DNA from: Candidatus Saccharibacteria bacterium UBA2834 | GTDB taxonomy: Bacteria > Patescibacteriota > Saccharimonadia > Saccharimonadales > Saccharimonadaceae | DNA length: 10,341 nucleotides | Assembly: GCA_002351365.1 (NCBI GenBank) | Contig: DEGE01000015.1 | Location: forward strand, 7,211 to 17,551 | Direction of reading: 5' to 3' | Shown here: positions 1 to 7,820 of the stretch, one piece after another | Numbering within the stretch: position 1 is the first letter of the stretch | How the letters are laid out: every line of letters starts with the position of its first letter | Notes under the pieces: model-generated | The model's database searches: none | Told to the model about the DNA's origin: nothing | What the model saw: only the letters and a program-made list of their open reading frames with translations | Position numbers and translations under genes: made by a program

Positions 1-1763
1 GTCTGATCCGGAATCATGACATAAAGCGGTTGACTGCCCATACTGTAAGTTGGCGACATGGAACCAGTGCCGTCAACACTGATAGATTCGATCTCCCAAC
101 TGCGAAGCGTGTTGAGTTGCATCTTGGCAAAATCGGTAATTTGGTCGTAGGTGAAACTAGTCTGGAAAGTGCCCTCAATGGCCGAAAGTAGGCTTGGATA
201 GTTGGCTAGATATTTGATTTGAGTGGCTTTCTTGAAGACCGCCTCCAGAACATTTTGTTGATTTTGAATACGGTGGCGATCACCAGAGGCATAGGCGTAA
301 CGCTCGCGCGCAAAGGCTAAAGCGCAGCGGCCATCAAGATGAATATCGCCCTTTTGGATGTGACAAGTTTTGTCGGTCCAGGCTTGGAAGCTGGCGTCAG
401 AGTAAATATCTATGCCGTCAACTGCATCGACGAGTTTTTCTACCGTAGAGAAGCTAACTTTTATAGTGTGATCAATCTCGACATCGAATAAATCCGCCAT
501 GGTATTTTTGCTCATGTTGATGCCGTAGATACCGGCATGCGTTAGTTTGTCTTTAAGGCCGGTTGTACCGTGTAATTGAACATAATAATCACGTGGGACG
601 GAAACAAGCAGAATTTTCCCTTTTTCAGGATTTACTACTGCGAGCATGTTTACGTCACTGCGCGCTGCATCAGCAACAGTGCCGCGCGAATCTGTACCGC
701 TAATATAAACGATAAACGGCTCCGAGGATAGATCTTTATCGCTTTGAGTTTCTTCTTCCTTCTCGATTTCAATATCAAAGGTATAGATAATACGAATCTG
801 ATTGTAGTATTCTTCAGCATCCTCTTTCAGTATTTCTATATTACTAGTCGCAAGAGTTATCGCGGCGGCTTCATTAGATTGTAAATCGATGAACATATCT
901 GCAAGATCAGTATAATCTTTTGCCTCATAGGTAACCGCATTGCTGAGTTCCGCTTTAACTTTTTCTAGGTATAGATTGTTGCTCTGAAAGCCAATATTTT
1001 TGTTGCCTAGATCGGAGATTTTTTGATACCCTGCATCTTTTAGTACAGCGACGGAATAATTCTGCTTTTCAGTATTGGAAGATGTGATATTTTGGACAAA
1101 GCTCATAAGCTGGCCAATATAATATGTGCCGGCGCAATATATGACAATTAACAGAAGCGCCAAAAGCGCACAAATGATGCGCGTGGCTTTTTTCGCACGG
1201 CGTTTGATTAACTTTCGGGCGGTAAATGCGAACAATAGCGCGACGATGGCTGTAACTATGAGGCTCTGCCAGAGCGGCAGTGCACCAAAACGAAACACCG
1301 TGACGAGAAAGATAACCACAGTAATGCCCTCAAGGGCGACCAACACGATGCGAGTGATTTTGGATGCCGAACCATGAGACTTTTTAGGTTTTTCATCTTC
1401 TTCGGATGGTTCTTTTCCGATAGGCTCATCTTCGTCTATGATTTGTTCGTTTTCATCAATAAATTCATCTTCATCTGCGATTGGCTCGATTTTTTCGTCT
1501 AGGACGTCCTCCGCAAGAGCTTGCTTCTGAGATTTTTCGGTCTCTTGTTGATTAATTGATTCGAGACGTGAAATTTCAGCCTTGATATCATTTATGGTTT
1601 TTTGCGATTTAGACGAAGACTTCGTTGAATGTTTTGCCGTGCTCTTTGATGAAGTTTTCTTCTGCGGAACTGCGAAACCGTCAATTGTAACTTTGGTCTT
1701 CAGGTTACGATTCGTACTATTACTGCGTTTTTTTCGTGTCGTGCTGCGTTTCTTTGTTGCCAC
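1..1763 (-). CDS. LCP (LytR-CpsA-Psr) family polysaccharide-to-cell-wall ligase, C-terminus cut by window edge
   Basis: Likely a phosphotransferase that moves the finished polymer from its undecaprenyl-diphosphate carrier to the cell wall, acting outside the membrane. The visible 587 residues show an N-terminal cytoplasmic tail, Lys/Ser/Thr-rich (about 1-60) then strongly acidic (about 85-128). Three membrane segments follow (about 137-157, 163-182, 195-216), then an accessory domain (about 231-335) and the LCP catalytic domain from about 350. LCP hallmarks are visible: SGTDSRG (355-361, metal-binding Asp358), RSDVNM (368-373), SVPRDYYVQL (388-397), KLTHAGIYG (406-414), FARERYA (484-490) and GDRHRIQNQQ (494-503). 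The CpsA-like three-segment plus accessory layout is typical of Bacillota capsule loci. By comparison with the family only about 20-30 residues should be missing at the left edge. Start chosen: GTG at 1763, because a strong AAAGGAG lies 5 bases upstream. That start overlaps the end of the VanZ gene by 44 bases. Family call firm; acceptor unknown. Confidence 0.93.
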   Translation of the reverse strand, partial: MATKKRSTTRKKRSNSTNRNLKTKVTIDGFAVPQKKTSSKSTAKHSTKSSSKSQKTINDIKAEISRLESINQQETEKSQKQALAEDVLDEKIEPIADEDEFIDENEQIIDEDEPIGKEPSEEDEKPKKSHGSASKITRIVLVALEGITVVIFLVTVFRFGALPLWQSLIVTAIVALLFAFTARKLIKRRAKKATRIICALLALLLIVIYCAGTYYIGQLMSFVQNITSSNTEKQNYSVAVLKDAGYQKISDLGNKNIGFQSNNLYLEKVKAELSNAVTYEAKDYTDLADMFIDLQSNEAAAITLATSNIEILKEDAEEYYNQIRIIYTFDIEIEKEEETQSDKDLSSEPFIVYISGTDSRGTVADAARSDVNMLAVVNPEKGKILLVSVPRDYYVQLHGTTGLKDKLTHAGIYGINMSKNTMADLFDVEIDHTIKVSFSTVEKLVDAVDGIDIYSDASFQAWTDKTCHIQKGDIHLDGRCALAFARERYAYASGDRHRIQNQQNVLEAVFKKATQIKYLANYPSLLSAIEGTFQTSFTYDQITDFAKMQLNTLRSWEIESISVDGTGSMSPTYSMGSQPLYVMIPDQ

Positions 1764-2313
1764 TACTTCTCCTTTCTTTAGTTTTTGGTTGCGATTTTTG
1801 ATTGTCTATGATGGAACGCGTGCCAAGATAGTATGCCAGATGATAGGTCGAATAGAATAATATACCCGCCAGAGCCCCTACTGAATCAATTAAAACATCT
1901 AGGGCTTGGCCGGTTCGGCCGCTGACGAAAGTTTGGTGGTATTCGTCGGTAATTGCAAAAACAACACAAAAGATAAGCGCTAAGACACAACTGAGTAGAT
2001 ATCTTTTATGCGAGAATATTGCCGCCATCGCCAGACAGACCACAAAAGCAAGCGCGAAATAGACCGATGCATGCGCAACTTTGCGTAGAGGAGCATTAAT
2101 AAGTTGGGTCGCCTTAGCGAGTTTCTGCTCTGACGGGTGCGAGTCGGTGATACCGTATTCGTTTGTAACTTCAAGCGTGTCTTCTATGAAGATTGCAGCT
2201 AAATCAGTGCTCTTGTCGTTGGAATTGAGCGAGGTCATGGAAGAGAGCTTGAAAATGGATAGGCAACATAAGGTTGCCAGGAGTAGGAGGACGATTATTT
2301 TAGTTTTTCCCAT
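1720..2313 (-). CDS. VanZ-like membrane protein
   Basis: A 197-residue protein with a hydrophobic N-terminal segment (about 5-22), an extracytoplasmic-looking stretch of about 50 polar residues, then three more hydrophobic segments (about 82-99, 105-121, 140-160). VanZ-family signatures are present: LRKVAHASVYF (76-86), TDEYHQTFVSGRTGQALDV (122-140) and a following Asp143. VanZ proteins are known from glycopeptide (teicoplanin) tolerance clusters and occur beside cell-envelope genes, but their biochemical action is not established. Here it sits between the flippase and the LCP ligase, suggesting an envelope role tied to the polymer. The last 25 or so residues are polar and Lys/Arg/Thr-rich, and their DNA is shared in another frame with the similarly basic start of the LCP protein. 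Start supported by GGAGGG 9 bases upstream. Family call firm, function open. Confidence 0.88.
   Translation of the reverse strand: MGKTKIIVLLLLATLCCLSIFKLSSMTSLNSNDKSTDLAAIFIEDTLEVTNEYGITDSHPSEQKLAKATQLINAPLRKVAHASVYFALAFVVCLAMAAIFSHKRYLLSCVLALIFCVVFAITDEYHQTFVSGRTGQALDVLIDSVGALAGILFYSTYHLAYYLGTRSIIDNQKSQPKTKERRSSGNKETQHDTKKTQ
1769..1776 (-). promoter_or_regulatory. Ribosome binding site of the LCP gene (GAAAGGAG)
   Basis: On the minus strand GAAAGGAG sits 5 bases before a GTG and inside the end of the upstream VanZ reading frame. It decides the GTG start at 1763, since no ATG lies nearby in that frame. It is one of the best Shine-Dalgarno matches in the operon. Confidence 0.75.
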
Positions 2314-2319
2314 TTACGA

Positions 2320-3654
2320 TTACCCTCCGAGTCTTATTTTCGCAATTTCTTTCCTCGAACCCCTGACTTTAAGGTAAACACAAATCAAACATTGAATTGC
2401 GTAGGCTATCGCCATCGCCAATAGCCCGACCTTCTCTATTAGCAAGAAGGCGACAATGGCATATATTATATTTGCAACAAATAATATTAAGGCAGACGAT
2501 TTCGGCTTTCCCAGTGATAAGTAAAATGGATGGATAGTAGTGTAGGAGAGAGCAAAAGTCTGAATTATGAGGAATAGTAATAGCACATACCATTCTGCCG
2601 CATAAGCGTCGCCATATATAAGCGCAAGCCAAACTGGCGATGAGAGTCCTAAAATAATCGCGACCGGCAAACAAACCTTTAAAATCGCATTACGTATCTT
2701 AATGACAACGCCGTATCCTTCTTTCTTTTTGTTCCTAGCGGACAAATCAGAAAACTGCGGCATTATAGATTGTTGAATAGGCGAAGTAACTTTTCTTAAT
2801 ATATTTGTAATTTGCTTATAAACTTTAAAGATTGCAACCGCCTGGTTACCTATTATAGATACAACGAAAACATCGAGTTGGCTTACCGGTATATCCGCTA
2901 TCCCCTCCACCGTCGACCATAAGGTGAATGATACAAACTTTCGCGAGTCTTTCGGAAATTTAGCCATGATGGTTTTTTTGATTCCATATTTTTTTCCATA
3001 TGTAAATAATGCAAAACATACGAGCAGAATATTGCCGAGTATGTCAGATAGACAATACACCCATGCAACAACAATTATGTCCCTTTGCCCGATTAAAACC
3101 AACGTTATAAATAAAGCCAAAATTTTCGCCGAGGCAGTAATAATTTTCTGGATGGCAACCATATGAAATTTATTCATGATGCGGAGAATCGCGGTGGATA
3201 CACCGGAGAGATGGAAAAATATTTCTATGGACATTATTTGAGCACATATGATAAGTTCAGTCTGCCAACCGAATACAGCCCCCACAATAGGAGTGATTAA
3301 AACCGAAATTGCGCCACCCATTATAGCCGTACCAATATCTACGATTGACCCTAACTTAACATAGGATCTAAGCAGTCCGCTCCTGTTAGTCGTAATGGCC
3401 CCCTGCCCATATTGAATTGTGCTTTTCCAGCTCTGGAAGTTCAATATAACATCCATCATATACATGTAAGTCTCAGCAAGAACGATTATGCCGTATTTTT
3501 CGTCGCCAATACAATGAATTAGTAAGACAGTTATCGCCAAGACTATTAGCGACGATCCGGAGTCTCCAACGAAAGCCCAAAATGAGTTCTTAAATAAATT
3601 TCGCCAAAAACTATTCGTTTTAATCTTATTTATTTTTTCTTTAACAGTGGGCAT
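2320..3654 (-). CDS. Wzx-type polysaccharide flippase (MOP superfamily)
   Basis: A 444-residue, very hydrophobic protein with about twelve membrane segments, the usual size and shape of PST/Wzx flippases. These move undecaprenyl-diphosphate-linked repeat units from the inner to the outer face of the cytoplasmic membrane. Family-like features are an N-terminal FWRNLFKNSFWAFVGDSGSS (16-35) before the first membrane segment, LDVFVVSIIG and then VYKQI (260-282), a central MPQFSDLSA (298-306) and GKPKSSALI (382-390). It overlaps the end of the polymerase gene by 25 bases and precedes the VanZ gene by 6 bases, so it is certainly within the operon. The ribosome binding site is weak (AAAGAG about 9 bases before ATG). 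Its DNA is A+T-rich compared with the flanks. I infer it exports the repeat unit built by the upstream transferases; exact substrate not readable. Confidence 0.9.
   Translation of the reverse strand: MPTVKEKINKIKTNSFWRNLFKNSFWAFVGDSGSSLIVLAITVLLIHCIGDEKYGIIVLAETYMYMMDVILNFQSWKSTIQYGQGAITTNRSGLLRSYVKLGSIVDIGTAIMGGAISVLITPIVGAVFGWQTELIICAQIMSIEIFFHLSGVSTAILRIMNKFHMVAIQKIITASAKILALFITLVLIGQRDIIVVAWVYCLSDILGNILLVCFALFTYGKKYGIKKTIMAKFPKDSRKFVSFTLWSTVEGIADIPVSQLDVFVVSIIGNQAVAIFKVYKQITNILRKVTSPIQQSIMPQFSDLSARNKKKEGYGVVIKIRNAILKVCLPVAIILGLSSPVWLALIYGDAYAAEWYVLLLFLIIQTFALSYTTIHPFYLSLGKPKSSALILFVANIIYAIVAFLLIEKVGLLAMAIAYAIQCLICVYLKVRGSRKEIAKIRLGG
2323..2328 (-). promoter_or_regulatory. Ribosome binding site of the VanZ gene, inside the flippase stop region
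   Basis: GGAGGG on the minus strand lies 9 bases before the VanZ ATG. The same six bases are the last two glycine codons of the flippase, directly followed by its TAA. A ribosome finishing the flippase therefore covers the VanZ initiation site, which points to translational coupling. Confidence 0.75.
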
Positions 3655-4982
3655 TTTTTATTCTCTTTAATCAATAAGGTATAGATGAGATAAAAGATAA
3701 CTAGATAAACTAGCGTCGTGCTCGAAAGTAGCGAGTAGAAATGTTCGCCCCTAACTTGATCAATCAGAACATAAGAATAGTACGCATATACGAAAATAAG
3801 ATATTTTGGCCGACGACTATTATTCATAGATACATAAATATACGAAACACAAAACCCGAATACTGTCTGACAAACAATCACGCCGATAATACCAAAATCG
3901 GAATAGTACGACCAAAACGAAGTATATACATTACTATGATATGAATTATGAGTGACCCAATCATCAGAGCTCGGCTTTTTATAATCAATGATTCCATATC
4001 TGTTTAATGTAGAGTAAACCCCATAAAAGGTTTTTCCGCCAATTTCATTATCGCCGATGTCGCCACTGGCTATTTTTTTGTTCATCGAAGCCACTGGTGT
4101 ACCGTAATAGAAGGAAATATACGTAACTAAATCCGAGTTGGTTTTTCTGCCTACAATTGGAGATAAGGCATAGAAAGATAACCCGGAGACAATAGCTGCA
4201 ACACTAACCGCAATAATTATCTTTTTATTGTTTGCCACGCTATTTTTTTGCCTTCTCGTCCACCTAATCATCAATAATACAATTATCAATATACTAATAA
4301 TCATATGCATAAACATCGATCGCCCGCCATTAGCCAAAAAGGAAGATGGCACACAAAGGATTGCGAGAATTAGTGGAATTAAGTAAGCTTTTTTATTATT
4401 CTTATTTGACAAGTAATTATTGACTCCGATAAACCCTAGGACAATGAATAAGCAATCAACTATCTTCTTCATTTGTTTAGGAATGAAACTGATATCAATT
4501 CCATTTGACAATAATTCATTACTAAATAAGCTTGTTTTAGATCTATAAAAAGCAAGTAGCTCAGGCATCGAGCCACCCTCGAAGCCGAATGCTGCGCAAA
4601 CTTTTTTTATTTCAAGAACCAAGATGATTGTCGTAACTATAATAAATAATGCCAACGATAGATAAACGATGGAGTGAAGCTGAATTATTTTTAGGGTTTC
4701 TTCTTTATCTTTTTCGCCATTATTTTTCTTGCGAATAATCCGCCTTGCAAGAAACTCTCCAATGAAAAATGACAATAATCCTACCACACAGATAACGGCC
4801 GTAGTTGGCAAAAGTTCCGCCTGATCATTCCACGATAGTAGCCCTATGAGTGCCAAAAGAATCGAGACAAAAAACGCAGCGCACGAAACGACAGTTGGTG
4901 ACAATATATCTCTATCGAACTTTCTATATGCTGTCACCAAGATTGCGGCTATTAATATTAATAATATTACGTACGTTATCAT
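3630..4982 (-). CDS. Wzy-type oligosaccharide repeat-unit polymerase
   Basis: A 450-residue polytopic membrane protein with roughly ten to twelve hydrophobic segments and one large loop (about 285-355), the organisation of Wzy polymerases. These link flipped repeat units on the outer face of the membrane. Recognisable pieces are NGGRSMFMHM (218-227), YYGTPVASMN (292-301) and THNSYHSNVYTSFWSYYSDF (344-363), which resemble the oligosaccharide repeat-unit polymerase group. Wzy proteins share little sequence, so the call rests on topology, these patches and position between the Stealth transferase and the flippase. A charged loop lies near 81-100 (RIIRKKNNGEKDKEE). It begins 20 bases after the Stealth gene and overlaps the flippase start by 25 bases. 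A 60-base sample inside it (4381-4440) is only about 28% G+C, the lowest in the window, as expected of an exchanged cassette core gene. Confidence 0.85.
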   Translation of the reverse strand: MITYVILLILIAAILVTAYRKFDRDILSPTVVSCAAFFVSILLALIGLLSWNDQAELLPTTAVICVVGLLSFFIGEFLARRIIRKKNNGEKDKEETLKIIQLHSIVYLSLALFIIVTTIILVLEIKKVCAAFGFEGGSMPELLAFYRSKTSLFSNELLSNGIDISFIPKQMKKIVDCLFIVLGFIGVNNYLSNKNNKKAYLIPLILAILCVPSSFLANGGRSMFMHMIISILIIVLLMIRWTRRQKNSVANNKKIIIAVSVAAIVSGLSFYALSPIVGRKTNSDLVTYISFYYGTPVASMNKKIASGDIGDNEIGGKTFYGVYSTLNRYGIIDYKKPSSDDWVTHNSYHSNVYTSFWSYYSDFGIIGVIVCQTVFGFCVSYIYVSMNNSRRPKYLIFVYAYYSYVLIDQVRGEHFYSLLSSTTLVYLVIFYLIYTLLIKENKKCPLLKKK

Positions 4983-5002
4983 AAAAACTTTCTCAGCTCT
5001 AT

Positions 5003-6010
5003 CTATTTTTCATACATCGATTTATCAGGATACATATCGTCAAACGTTTTGACCAACCTACGCTTTAATCTGTCAAATGTCTTATCGTCATATTCACCAT
5101 CGTTAAGGCAGATTATCTTTTTGCTCTTTTTCGCGATGATTTTATCTATTTCATTAATCGTATCGTCTGATATGACTATATTCTTGCCAAACTCCGTGCT
5201 TCTAGGAAAAAATTTTCCCTTGCACATCCGATTGGCTTTTATAAGCCAATGATTCACGTCGTTTTTCGATCTAAACTTATTCATCGATGTAGATTCAAAA
5301 ACATCCCCATATGTCTTCCATGCTTCTATATAATCATTTTTGATGAACGATGCTGGCATATGATCAAAATATAAGCCAGCAAATTTTTTAAATGGCATCA
5401 TTGCGATTGTCCTAGCAAGCTTGGAACCGTATCTTAGAGAGAACCATTTGCTAAAATTATTTTTTATAACATCATTCTTTTTATAAGCATTATTGATATA
5501 TTCAATATCATTGACTAGCATATGCGTACTAACTGAGTTTTCCATTACTATCATAGGATTAATTACGGCTTCGTCTCTTGGTAATGCCCCATTAAAGAAA
5601 AAGCTCGGTTTTAACCTTTTTAAAATGAACATATCGTCATTAAAGAAAATAAACCTGTTCGATAGTCCTTTTATGCGATGTAGATTTAATTCTATTGGGT
5701 TAGCGTTGAATGTTGGCAGATATCTCTGTGGCATAAAATCTTCATGTTTTACGTGGACTAGTTTTTCGCAGTCTATATTAAGCCAATCTGGCTTCTGGCC
5801 ATTTGTAACAAAATAAACCCTATTAACCCATGGGGCGTTTTTTTCGACAGAGCGGAACCAATATTTTAATAATCCCCATTCGCGATAACGGGTATTTGAT
5901 GAGTCCGTGTTGTTTTTATCCGCTTCATACTTGCTCTTTTCTTTTTGCCATGACTCGTCGTTGCCATCTACCCATAAAATCACAAAATCAATTTTTTCAG
6001 CTTTATTCAT
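5003..6010 (-). CDS. Stealth-family sugar-phosphate transferase
   Basis: A 335-residue soluble protein matching the Stealth family, enzymes that transfer hexose-1-phosphate to make phosphodiester-linked polysaccharides (the family includes bacterial capsule polymerases and eukaryotic GlcNAc-1-phosphotransferase). All four conserved regions can be seen: CR1 IDFVILWVDGND (7-18), CR2 ending NRFIFFNDDMFIL (118-130), CR3 FDHMPASFIKN (215-225) and CR4 CLNDG (301-305). RYREWGLLKYWFRSVEKNAP (41-60) is also typical. It follows the GT2 gene by 30 bases, with AAGGA 9 bases before ATG. No membrane segment is visible, so it should act in the cytoplasm, on the lipid-linked intermediate. Because a separate Wzy polymerase is present, I infer that it adds a sugar phosphate within or onto the repeat unit rather than polymerising alone; that part is unproven. 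Confidence 0.92.
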   Translation of the reverse strand: MNKAEKIDFVILWVDGNDESWQKEKSKYEADKNNTDSSNTRYREWGLLKYWFRSVEKNAPWVNRVYFVTNGQKPDWLNIDCEKLVHVKHEDFMPQRYLPTFNANPIELNLHRIKGLSNRFIFFNDDMFILKRLKPSFFFNGALPRDEAVINPMIVMENSVSTHMLVNDIEYINNAYKKNDVIKNNFSKWFSLRYGSKLARTIAMMPFKKFAGLYFDHMPASFIKNDYIEAWKTYGDVFESTSMNKFRSKNDVNHWLIKANRMCKGKFFPRSTEFGKNIVISDDTINEIDKIIAKKSKKIICLNDGEYDDKTFDRLKRRLVKTFDDMYPDKSMYEK

Positions 6011-6040
6011 TTCACTTCATCCTTGATAATATTTATATCT

Positions 6041-7027
6041 TTACTTTTCACCTCTCATCCTCTCATAGAAGTAATTTGCTACCACAAAAACGCGAAAATT
6101 GACCGCTAACTCTAAAGCTATACGATCTCTCTTCGGTATTCGTTTATCTGTCAAAACTTTTTTACGATTTTTCTTGATATATTCAAAAATCCGTCTAGCT
6201 TCTGACTCGTATTTTTTGTGGTTTTTGGATATTGCATATTTTCTAAATGCGCTTAGATGAGAGTACATTAATCGCCTAGTGCATCCTTTTTCTAGATCTG
6301 GATATTTTTTGACAATATAATTCGTCATTTCTTTAGTGGACTTGATAATATCCAAATCTTTCATGCTAAAATTTTTATTTGTTATGGAATCATCGCGAAT
6401 GGTGTAATGATATAACGGCGTTGAATCTAGAAATATATTACGTACACAGTCAATTAATTTGTACGTGGTTGCCGAGTCTTCAAATAGGCGACCTTCTGGA
6501 AATCTAATTTTATTAAATATATTTGTAGGGTAAAGTTTCGCCCAGGCAGACACATCTACATCTTCCGAGTACAGCATCATATTTAGGCAGTTATGCGGAT
6601 CTAGTTTAACCCTGCGGCCAGAGCTGGCATTAATAGACTTCATTGGATAGTCTATGAAATGCTTGACCATTGATATGTCGCAATGGTTTTTCTTAAGGTT
6701 TTCATGTAATACCTCAAGATAATTAGGCTCAATCCAATCATCAGAATCTACGAACGATACGTATTCGCCATTCATCGTTTTAATTCCGGCGTTCCTGGCG
6801 CTAGACAAGCCTCCATTATCCTTATGCTGCACCTTAATTCTTTTATCGTTCTTAGTATATTCATCGCAAATTTTTCCTGAATTGTCAGTTGAGCCATCGT
6901 CGACAAGAATTACCTCAATGTTTTTGTAAGTTTGACTCAAAATCGAATCCACGCAGCGCCGCAAGTATTGCTCGACATTATACACAGGAACGACTACGGA
7001 TATCAGCGGGTTAGAAACTTTTGCCAT
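6041..7027 (-). CDS. Family 2 (GT-A) glycosyltransferase
   Basis: A 328-residue glycosyltransferase that should add one sugar from a nucleotide-sugar donor to the lipid-linked repeat unit in the cytoplasm. The N-terminal GT-A fold carries PLISVVVPVYNVEQYLRRC (7-25), VDDGSTDNS (42-50), the GGLSSARNAG stretch (72-81) and the DxD-type DSDDW (94-98). A FEDSATTYK segment (182-190), common in capsule GT2 enzymes, supplies the likely catalytic acid region. The C-terminal part (about 215-328) is helical and rich in Lys/Arg, with no clear membrane span. The frame is open 22 codons further upstream, but I chose the ATG at 7027 because AGGGAG lies 5 bases before it and the upstream residues precede the conserved family start. 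With this start it overlaps the end of the DUF4422 gene by 17 bases. Donor sugar not predictable. Confidence 0.93.
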   Translation of the reverse strand: MAKVSNPLISVVVPVYNVEQYLRRCVDSILSQTYKNIEVILVDDGSTDNSGKICDEYTKNDKRIKVQHKDNGGLSSARNAGIKTMNGEYVSFVDSDDWIEPNYLEVLHENLKKNHCDISMVKHFIDYPMKSINASSGRRVKLDPHNCLNMMLYSEDVDVSAWAKLYPTNIFNKIRFPEGRLFEDSATTYKLIDCVRNIFLDSTPLYHYTIRDDSITNKNFSMKDLDIIKSTKEMTNYIVKKYPDLEKGCTRRLMYSHLSAFRKYAISKNHKKYESEARRIFEYIKKNRKKVLTDKRIPKRDRIALELAVNFRVFVVANYFYERMRGEK

Positions 7028-7820
7028 ATTTTCTCCCTGTGAATTTTGCCGCCAAGAAGCTACTGCCTTTTTTGAGCCAATTGACTGGCTCAATATCCAT
7101 GACGGGGACCTCGACGTATTTCAAATTGCGCGTATTAATATATACGTCCAATAATAACTCGGATACGCGGCCATAAAAACGCGCGTGGAATGTATCATAT
7201 TTTTTCGCATCTACGCGTTTTTCCAGCTCTGAAAGAATATCGAATAACCAAGTGCAGTAGTCGTTCAGAAGCTTACGTTCTATGACAAACATATTGAACA
7301 TGTGCGCGGTTTTGCGCGTGTGGAGTCGCTCAAATTCGGCAGAATATTCTGGATATTTTTTGGCGATGATTTTGCCGGCTATATCAAGTGGCTCGACGAA
7401 CATCGTATGAGCATAATGATCATATAAGTTTTCAATAAAATAGTTACGCTGTTTTGGTAAAATTATTTTTGAAGTTTCAAGTAACGGCAACAATTCATCC
7501 TGCGAAATAACCGATTCTAACTTAGTTTCAATATTTTTGCTGTGATTTTTATGCAGAGAAAAATGTCGACGATAATGCACGAGACCAATGAAATCTGCGT
7601 CGAGATTTTTCCATGCCCAATATAAGCCAGTCAGTTCGCAATAATTTAGGTTCTTTTTTGAAATATTTTTACCGCTGTCATCTTTAGCATAGCCAAAGTC
7701 CTCGGCAGAAAGCGCGGCACCCACCTGAACTGGAAAATAAATGTCGTCGCTTGGCATAGGATATTTTTTATGGGTTGCGACGATGATTTTGACGGTTTTA
7801 TTGGCAACCGTCTTTGCCAC
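7011..7820 (-). CDS. DUF4422 glycosyltransferase
   Basis: A 269-residue member of the DUF4422 family, putative glycosyltransferases found in capsule and exopolysaccharide loci, including those that act right after the priming sugar. Family hallmarks are KIIVATHKKYPMP (11-23), FPVQVGAAL (29-37), NISKKNLNYCELTGLYWAWK (52-71), FIGLVHYRRHFS (77-88), HMFNMFVI (173-180) and RVSELLLDVYI (218-228). No membrane segment; cytoplasmic. Start: I chose GTG at 7820, which overlaps the TAG stop of the priming transferase by one base (TAGTG). The in-frame ATG at 7871 would add 17 unconserved residues and a 52-base overlap. A GGAAGGG about 10 bases before the GTG may serve as ribosome binding site. Order in the operon suggests it makes the second sugar addition; donor and linkage are unknown. 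Confidence 0.88.
   Translation of the reverse strand: MAKTVANKTVKIIVATHKKYPMPSDDIYFPVQVGAALSAEDFGYAKDDSGKNISKKNLNYCELTGLYWAWKNLDADFIGLVHYRRHFSLHKNHSKNIETKLESVISQDELLPLLETSKIILPKQRNYFIENLYDHYAHTMFVEPLDIAGKIIAKKYPEYSAEFERLHTRKTAHMFNMFVIERKLLNDYCTWLFDILSELEKRVDAKKYDTFHARFYGRVSELLLDVYINTRNLKYVEVPVMDIEPVNWLKKGSSFLAAKFTGRKYGKSF
7033..7038 (-). promoter_or_regulatory. Ribosome binding site that fixes the GT2 start (AGGGAG)
   Basis: AGGGAG on the minus strand lies 5 bases before the ATG at 7027, inside the last codons of the DUF4422 gene. The upstream in-frame ATG at 7093 has no family similarity after it, so this site argues for the shorter protein. Confidence 0.7.

Noticed and set aside
1126..1860. 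Plus-strand frames opposite the LCP and VanZ genes
   Set aside because: Hydrophobic or basic low-complexity translations complementary to real membrane and charged segments; no ribosome binding site or domain.
2369..2674. 101-codon minus-strand frame inside the flippase gene
   Set aside because: Lies fully within the flippase in another frame; the flippase has the family features and length.
5493..6102. Plus-strand frames opposite the Stealth and GT2 genes
   Set aside because: Complementary shadows; the minus-strand proteins carry all catalytic motifs.
7028..7093. Upstream ATG extension of the GT2 protein
   Set aside because: No family similarity before MAKVSN, while AGGGAG sits at the right distance from the internal ATG.
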